Shown here piece after piece: positions 57,325-64,000 of a DNA stretch of 64,000 bases (position 1 is the first letter of the stretch; every line of letters begins with the position of its first letter). The DNA is from Carettochelys insculpta (Eukaryota; Chordata; Testudines; Carettochelyidae), in NCBI RefSeq assembly GCF_033958435.1, contig NC_134138.1, forward strand, positions 7,142,001 through 7,206,000. The letters run 5' to 3'. A model generated the notes under the pieces. That model was not told the origin of the DNA. It was given only the letters and a program-made list of their open reading frames with translations, and ran no database searches. A program made the position numbers and the translations under genes.

Positions 57325-58150
57325 GCATGGATGCCTTGCCTTGAACACAAAGGCCACATCTAAATGCTTGCTAGTTTATGAGCATTTTAGACCCTAAAAC
57401 TTGATCTTTATATCTGTTATGTGCTTTTACTTGTCTAACTTGATAAATAACATATTGTCTTATATAGTGCCTTCACTCTGAGGAAGTTGGTTTTCATTGC
57501 AAACATTAATGAATTTGTCCTTTCATCCTGTCTGTAAGAAAGCTCAGGATTAGCCTGATTTTATTGAGGCACATGGGCTGAGGGCGTCACCCAAGATTAC
57601 ACAGTGTGTCTGTGATAGTGTTTAGGAGACTAGCTCAGCTTTCCCAACTACCTATTTTGTGATGTAGCTGCAAGAGATAAAATTTTCAGTCACCTGAGTG
57701 ACACAGGAATGTAAACATCATCACATCATTGGAATTCACAGAAGGCCATTCTAGATTGCTAACTGCTTGTTAATTTGCTGTAAATACTCACATTTGATTA
57801 GTTTAGACTAAACTTAACAGTTGCAGAGAAAGGGAAATGCCAGTGGTACCATATGAGACATGCTTTAGGCCCTGTCTTACTGTTTGTCATTCAAGGTTAA
57901 TTTTTCCTTGATTTGTATTACCAGCATTGGATTACAGTCTGATCCCCAGTGTAGCAGGGAATTAATGGTGAACGGTTTTAGGAGATCACTAGTATGTGGG
58001 ATGAAGAAGTACAATGAACTATTTATCAAGACACAGATGGGTGAGACAAAATATTTTAAAAATGTATCTTCTGCAAGAAAAATAAATAAAAGCAGCTAGG
58101 GCTGCTAGGCAGTGAGAAGAACCCTATAAATAAGGTATTGACTAAAATTA
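57325..58150. other. Unassigned intronic sequence
   Basis: No gene or clear repeat recognised. Confidence 0.45.
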
Positions 58151-58156
58151 GCTAAA

Positions 58157-58445
58157 GCAGTGGTCCCCATACGGTAGGGGCAGAGGGCCTGGAGCATCAT
58201 TTTGGGAGTCATGTGGTGGAGCCCAGGCCACACCTCAGAGAGGATGGGGAGGGAGCACCATGCTTGCAGCGCTGCTCTGCCTGCAGCTCAGCTCTACTCA
58301 TATTCCCCCTTTGGCCCCAGCCCAGCTCTGCCCTTATTCTGACTCTACTTCTGGTCCCAACTCTTCCCGCAGCCCCAGTTCTGACCCCAGATCCATATTG
58401 GGCCCAAACTGCTTTGCTGAGGATGTTGTGGCTGTGCAGTGATGG
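58157..58445. repeat. hAT-like MITE, left end only
   Basis: It begins 'cagtggtccccatacggtag', then has a GC- and CCAG-rich body ('gccccagcccagctctg') typical of a turtle MITE family. The right end is not recognised. Confidence 0.5.
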
Positions 58446-58789
58446 GGGTGGGGGACTGGGTGAACAGATTCTGTTAATGGAAAGTGTGTGCATGGGGGAA
58501 TGGCTGAAAACATTTGCATTTTGCTATACTATAGGAATACAAAATGCAAACTTAAATCAAAGCATCTGTTAAGAATTTTAGAGGATTATGGAAATTACCA
58601 TATGCATTTACCACACGTTGACAGTTATTTTGAGAACTCCGGCAAAACTGCGGAGGTAGGAAAAGAAAAGCAAATTTGGTAGTGAAAATGGAAAAGAAAA
58701 GTAATCCTGTTAGCTAATGTGCTATAAAGCCAGCTTCTCTCTCATAAAATTGGGACAATGAAATGAAGAGCTGTATATTTACAGCATGT

Positions 58790-59110
58790 AAAATGTAATG
58801 CTTTTTTAGAGCACCACATACTTAACCTGTGGAACTCATTGATGCAATATATTGAATTTAAGGTTTTACAGATTTGAAAGTGGATTAAAAAAGTATGGAA
58901 TTGAGAACATCCACAGTTGCATTACATGTGTCTTTATAAGAAATATACATCCCCTTGCTTCAGAGTCCAAATAACCACTAAAGTGATAGTCATTAAGAAG
59001 TAATTTCATTCAAGGGCAGGTTATTCTGGAATCGTTTATTATAGGGATTATTGCCCCCTTTATCACAAGCAGCTGGTACTGGCTGTTGTCATAGACTATA
59101 ATAATCTATG
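58790..59110 (+). repeat. CR1/L3-type LINE 3' relic
   Basis: 'cttaacctgtggaactcattg' and 'agtggattaaaaaag' lead to 'tattgccccctttatcacaa' and 'agctggtactggctgttgtc', the 3' end pattern of CR1-group LINEs. Confidence 0.5.
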
Positions 59111-59114
59111 GACC

Positions 59115-59810
59115 ATTCGTTTGATCCAGTCTGGAAATTCATGTAGTCTTAAAATAATTATATGGATATCAATTGCGAGAACCAATAATTGTCTATAAGA
59201 TAGTGGAAATGGGACAAATAAGCAACATTAGTTTATAAAGAATAGATATTTACAGGTGAGTGTTGTTGCTCTTAAGGATAGAATTATAAAACAATGTCGG
59301 AAGGGAAAGCAGTGGGCAACGTATTTTGAGTTTTAGTGAAGCCTTTGTTACTGAGACTCTGAAAATATTCTAATATTAACTAAAATTGACTAAGCTACCA
59401 CGTCTATTATTTGAACTGAAAACTGGCAGAAGAACCATAACCAATGGGTGATAAACTACAATATACCAAGTTGAGATGGGTGTCTGGTGGGTGGGGTACC
59501 TTAAATTTTACAGGAACAATGAAATTAAATTTCAACATCTATTGAATATCAACCTAAACTACTTTAAATGAGTTCTATGAGGCTGGGGAATCATCTGCCT
59601 CAGGGAAGTGGGGAAGCCTTATCACTTGACACATGTTTTAAAACTAGATTTAGCATAACAGCAGCAGATACACTGTATAGGTGAGCGTGCTGTGTTTGAC
59701 TGGAAGGTAGGGCATCCTGCACTTCAGTGAATGTCTCTGTAGGTAATCTCTGTGGTGAACTGGCTGGCTCAACAAGAAAAAATATTTCCAAACTAACATC
59801 CCTTAAAGTA
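59115..59810. other. Unassigned intronic sequence
   Basis: No gene or clear repeat recognised. Confidence 0.45.
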
Positions 59811-59815
59811 TTTGA

Positions 59816-60435
59816 GCATAAGAGTGGCTAGGGTGGATCAGACCAAAGGCCTATCTAGCCTAGGGATACCATCCCTGCTCATTGTGGTGGGCAACTGTTG
59901 ATGGACCAGTCTCTGTGAATTTATGTAGTTCTTTTTGGAAACTTTTATATACATATGCACACCTCTCATAGAGCTGGAAGGTACCTTGAGAGGTCATTAA
60001 GTCCAGTCTCCTGCCCTCTTGGTTGGACCAAGCACCCTCCCTGACAGATTTTTTAAAAATCTATTTCCCCCAGGGTTCCTAAATGGCCTCCTTAAGGAAC
60101 TCACAACCCTGGGTTAACAAGGCCACCACTCAAATCACCGAGCTGTCCCTCCCCAGGTCTTGGCTTCACAATGTCCTCTGGCAAAGAGTTCCACAGGTTG
60201 ACCGCACATGTGAAGAAATATTTCCTTTTGTTTGTTTTAAACCCACTGTGTAATAATTTCATTTGGTGAACCCCAGCTCTTGTTATGAGGAGTACATAAC
60301 GCTACCTTAGTCACTCTCTGCATGGAATCATTATTTTATAGACCAGTGCCCTTAGTCAACTCTTGTCCAAGCTGAAAAGTCTCATTCTTAATCTCTCCTC
60401 ATCTGGAAGCTATTCCATGCTCTTAGTTTATGAAG
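59816..60435 (-). mobile_element. CR1 LINE 3' end split by a second CR1
   Basis: The left piece (59816-59945) reads 'gggtggatcagaccaaaggc' to 'gaatttatgtagttcttttt'. The right piece (60150-60435) resumes with 'cttcacaatgtcctctggca' and 'ttccttttgtttgttttaaa'. Both fit one CR1 of the 6781-8310 type. The inner piece belongs to another copy. Confidence 0.8.
59955..60150 (-). mobile_element. Inner CR1 3' fragment
   Basis: 'tagagctggaaggtaccttg', 'aggtcattaagtccagtctc' and 'ggaccaagcaccctccctga' are the 3' UTR of a different CR1 subfamily, lying inside an older CR1. Confidence 0.75.
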
Positions 60436-60439
60436 GATA

Positions 60440-61650
60440 TGGTTTAGCCCTGTTTCTCTCTGCCAGGGCTGAATCCCCACCCTTCATAGTTACTTTTGGG
60501 ATGGATACCATGCGGTTGGCTTGTAAACTGACCCAGCAGCACAGGCTGAGAATTCCAATTTGCAGTAAGCTTAGTGAGTGGAACTGAGGGGCAGCATGGT
60601 ACCAAGTTTCTTTTCTGTGCAAAATGTACCTTTTTGTGTAGTGTTGGAACCCATTACTAACAAGTACATATAGTGTGTATCAGCTGCGGATGATCTTCTC
60701 TCCATTCTCAACCAGAATGACTCAAGAAATATAAAGGAGAAGAATTGGCTGGAGGCAAATAGGTTACAAATAATTATTTCTTTCTGCTGTTAGCTAGTCA
60801 GTGCTCATGTGTCTTCTCAAACGCACCTTTTGGAGAAGCTAGTTGAAGTGTCCTCTCGTCCACACATGTTTCTGTGAGCTATGCAGAGCGCAGCATGGAA
60901 CAGAGATCCCTCAATTTTTAAACCATGCTGCTTGTTTCTACTGATTCCCTCTGTGTAAATGCATCTGGTGTCTCATGTCCGTGCCATCTCAGCCACACAA
61001 AGCTAGGAAATGAAAAGAGAAGACTTAACACATTTTCCTTCCCGAATTGTTGGACAAAAGTGTAAGGCACTGGTCTATGTTGCTGCTACTCTGCCACTTT
61101 CAAGAGGACCTTTAGTCCTGATACAGTGAAATGCTTTGTTACGGGGCAGACACATTCAGTGACACCAGACGTGCCAGTGTGTGGGTTGATTCCTGAAGTC
61201 CTGGATTGTAACTGCTATGAATTTGATTCTGGATCATAATGCTGCACTGTGAATGGAAGGGATTTGGATTTCTGTGGTGCAGCAAAGTCATTTGTGCCAT
61301 CTTCATGGTGTCAGACTAGACTGATTCGAATGCAGTTGCATATATTCTGAGGTGTTGCCTTAGTGTGTTTGTCCTCAGCAGAAGTCTGTCTCTTTCCCTC
61401 AGTCCTCAACAGCTCTCTGAAATGTGTGAGCCTTTGTTGGAGTGGGCAGTGAAAGCCCAGACCAGCAAATCTGCCAGTAGACTCCCATGTGCCAGCCCAT
61501 AGTGCTAACCAGGCCAGCCCTGTGGCTAACATGCTGTAGTTTTTAAAAAGGTGTGCATGTGTAATGCTTACTTGGAGACAATGAGATGAGCAAGTTGATG
61601 CTATTTTTCTCTGAATTCTCCTAGATTTTGTCAGTTTTAATCAAGGTTAT
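60440..61650. other. Unassigned intronic sequence
   Basis: No gene, exon or clear repeat recognised. Confidence 0.45.
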
Positions 61651-61657
61651 ATGATTT

Positions 61658-61835
61658 CAGAGGGGTGGCCATGTTACTCTGTAGCCTCACAAATAATAAG
61701 CAGTCGTGTGGTACCTTAAAGACCCACAAGTTTATTAGGTCATGAATTGAAGAAGGGGCTCTTACCCATGAAAGCTCATGACCTAATAAATTTGTTAGTC
61801 TGTAAGGTGCTATAGGACTGCTTTTTATTTGTAAG
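61658..61835. mobile_element. Penelope-derived hairpin element
   Basis: The arm 'acaagtttattaggtcatga' (about 61726) is mirrored by 'tcatgacctaataaatttgt' (about 61776), around a centre 'attgaagaaggggctcttac'. Target duplication not clear. Confidence 0.7.
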
Positions 61836-61839
61836 TTTA

Positions 61840-63195
61840 TACATTGCCTTTCGTGTAGGTTTTTATAGCCTGTCTGAATGTAGTAGTTTGTTAAATCCTT
61901 CTCAGGCATGACCTGCACCCTTGCCTTGGCTAGTGGGAGATACCCATATAATTTCAGTGGGACAGTGCCAATCACATGCCAGAATTCCTGGTGTTTTCTT
62001 AAACCCCAGCAAAACCCCAAGAAACAGCAGCACCACTTATATTTTAGGATGATCAGTCATCTCCTAATCATTTGACTTAGAAGAATTAGTGAATTTGATT
62101 ATTTTTGTGTTCTTGTTAACCGAGAGAGATGCATATGGTTCTCTCCTTTCAGGTACTCATGCTGCCCTTTACCTTTCTGACTGTGAGTCCCCTCCTGACT
62201 TTGGTCTGTATTACAGAACTGTGCAATCAAAAGTTGGAGGACTAGGAGTTAATTTATCAAGATGTGAAGTTATTAGTTCTTCCCCCGCCCCCCTTTCTCC
62301 ACCATCCCCACCATCCAAAAGCTTTCTGTGCATTAATCTGAAAAGGACTTGAAATGTGACTAATGTCCTTAAAGTTCCTGTCAATTTTTTTCTTCCCAAT
62401 TTCATTTGACATAAAAGTGAGAAGTAAACAGGAACCCTGTGTTTAAGCAGATAACTTGGAAAGCCTTTTCCATCACATTTAAAAAATGGCCATGTCATGG
62501 ATTCTGCAAATTGGTGGGTTCTGTTTTGTTTTATTTTTTTGTCTGTGTGGTAAATTTTCTTTCAATAATCTCTACGTGGTTTTATGAGGTTTAAGGATAA
62601 GATTTTTTTGAAGGGATGTTAAACCATTCTCAAAAATGACATCTCATTACAGTGAAATTCATCTGCTGAGATTGGAGACATTATAGGCAGGAGGAAACTC
62701 AGCCTCCAGTTTAAAATTATGATTTTTTTCTATAGGAAGTACTTTTAAATCTTTTTAATGAGGATGGCATGAGATACACAACCCCTTATTGTTTCTGAGA
62801 AGTCCTGACATCTGCCCTAACATAATCCATTTTCTGTTAGCTACTAGTTAGAGGCTTTAAAAACAATGTAGTCTCTTTTTGGCAAAGCTATGCATTAATC
62901 TTTCATGTGCTCCATGATTCCCCTCCCCTGGAATATGAGAGACTTTATAGTGCTCCATCTTATTTTCCAGTTGATAATCTGGGTGCTTGTCCTGACTTTC
63001 TTTAGCATGTTGTGAAGTGTTGGATTCCTGCACATTTACTGTGTCAAGTGGGGTGGTGAAATGGCAGTATAGGATCCATCAGGGCACAAATACCCATCAC
63101 TTCCTCTCTCTGGTGAAGAGTCCCTGGACCCGCTCACAGCCCAGTTCCTGAAACGATCAACTCAAGGTCAATCCTCTGGGGTTCTGTTTCGTGCA
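61840..63195. other. Unassigned intronic sequence
   Basis: No gene, exon or clear repeat recognised. Confidence 0.45.
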
Positions 63196-63199
63196 CCTA

Positions 63200-63426
63200 G
63201 TGGGGATGCGTGAAAGCGACCTATCGGGGTCAGCAGTCAACCCTGCTACTCCTTGCTATGGCCAGGACCAAGGGAGGTCAGCGGGAGAAACTCTCCCGTT
63301 GACCTTCCTCAGTGAGGACAGCCAGGTAAATAGATTGCAGATAAGTCGATTCTAGCTATGCAATTGCTGTAGCTAGAATTACATGTCTGCTATCGATTTA
63401 CCTGCCTAGTGTAGACAAACCCTTAG
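63200..63426. repeat. Harbinger-like MITE
   Basis: The right end 'ctagtgtagacaaaccctta' is the family terminus in reverse. The interior has the self-complementary pair 'ctagctatgcaattgctgtagctag' in split form. The left end 'gcacctagtggggatgcg' is weak. Confidence 0.5.
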
Positions 63427-63429
63427 TCA

Positions 63430-64000
63430 CCGTTGCACAGAGCAAACCGGGGGGAGGAATGTGCATCTTTGCCCCGCATTTATATTTTGGATTATTTTTA
63501 TTCAATAAAGAAATGAGGGGAACAGTACCAGTGCTAGCACAATCGTAATTTCCCAGCCACTGCTCTGTAGATGTACACCCCTCCAGCCATGCGTAAAATG
63601 TCTTTTTGCTCTCTCCGTAGCACTGGCTTGTGGTGATGCTTGCCCATGGCCACAGGCTGCTAGTTGACACTGATTCTGGTCTGCCTGGGGAGAGGACTCC
63701 CCTCCCTTCAATTTCCTCTTCCTTTAGGAGGCAGCCGTAGTAATTGAGCTCTACTTTGGAGGAACTAATGAAAACAAAATAAAAATGGGATTCAGAGGTT
63801 AACTACCAGCTTTAAATGCATATGAAAATACTTAAGAATAATGGGATTTTCTTTTTTAATTTTGGTTAATGGAGTAGTAGATTTTTGAATTGATTCTATT
63901 AAAAATAAAACTGTCAGTTTCAAACCTGGGGAGGCAATTATGGGTTATTTAGTTGATAGGGGATTGTGTTAATCTTGGATCATTCCTTCCATGTGCATCC
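63430..64000. other. Unassigned, to end of window
   Basis: No gene or clear repeat recognised. Confidence 0.45.

Noticed and set aside
44833..64000. Further ZC3H3 exons with CCCH fingers
   Set aside because: I looked for C-x-C-x-C-x3-H coding blocks between AG and GT and found none; they probably lie beyond the window.

Overview
The window looks like intron sequence of a reptile, most probably a turtle. The evidence is one spliced exon lying in a field of amniote-reptile repeats: CR1 LINEs, Penelope-like elements, MIR/CORE-like SINE relics, hAT, pogo-like and Harbinger-like MITEs, and a DIRS retrotransposon. The species call is inferred from repeat families I recognise; a crocodilian is not excluded. 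I see no bacterial-style genes, no tRNA or rRNA genes and no CRISPR array.

The only host coding sequence I can support is one internal exon on the + strand at 44676-44832. It matches the part of ZC3H3 (CCCH zinc-finger protein 3, Smicl) that carries a TRYRIVKK segment. Nearly all the rest is therefore probably ZC3H3 intron, about 44 kb upstream and 19 kb downstream of that exon. No other ZC3H3 exon was found.

Layout: 1-12.9 kb holds an old CR1 with a Penelope hairpin inserted in it and a pogo-like MITE rich in internal hairpins. 12.9-21.5 kb holds five Penelope-derived pieces, two with minus-strand GIY-YIG remnants, plus a CR1 and a possible solo LTR. 21.6-30 kb holds Harbinger-, pogo- and hAT-type MITEs and two minus-strand LINE fragments (an endonuclease part; an RT plus C2H2-finger part). 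31.4-37.5 kb is the centrepiece: a structurally complete DIRS tyrosine-recombinase retrotransposon inserted inside a pre-existing Penelope hairpin. 38-53 kb holds SINE relics, MITEs, another nested Penelope piece and the ZC3H3 exon. 53.5-64 kb holds a long, relatively intact CR1 reverse transcriptase, a CR1-in-CR1 nest and more MITEs.

The DIRS copy has gag-like, RT/RNase H (plus C-terminal region) and tyrosine-recombinase reading frames, inverted terminal repeats and an internal complementary region. The sequence shows how it integrated: a TTT trinucleotide sits at both junctions, and its complement AAA sits at the matching point of the internal complementary region. Frameshifts and in-frame stops show that this copy is dead as a protein source. 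The second theme is a set of short inverted-repeat (hairpin) Penelope derivatives, several flanked by 8-14 bp target duplications.
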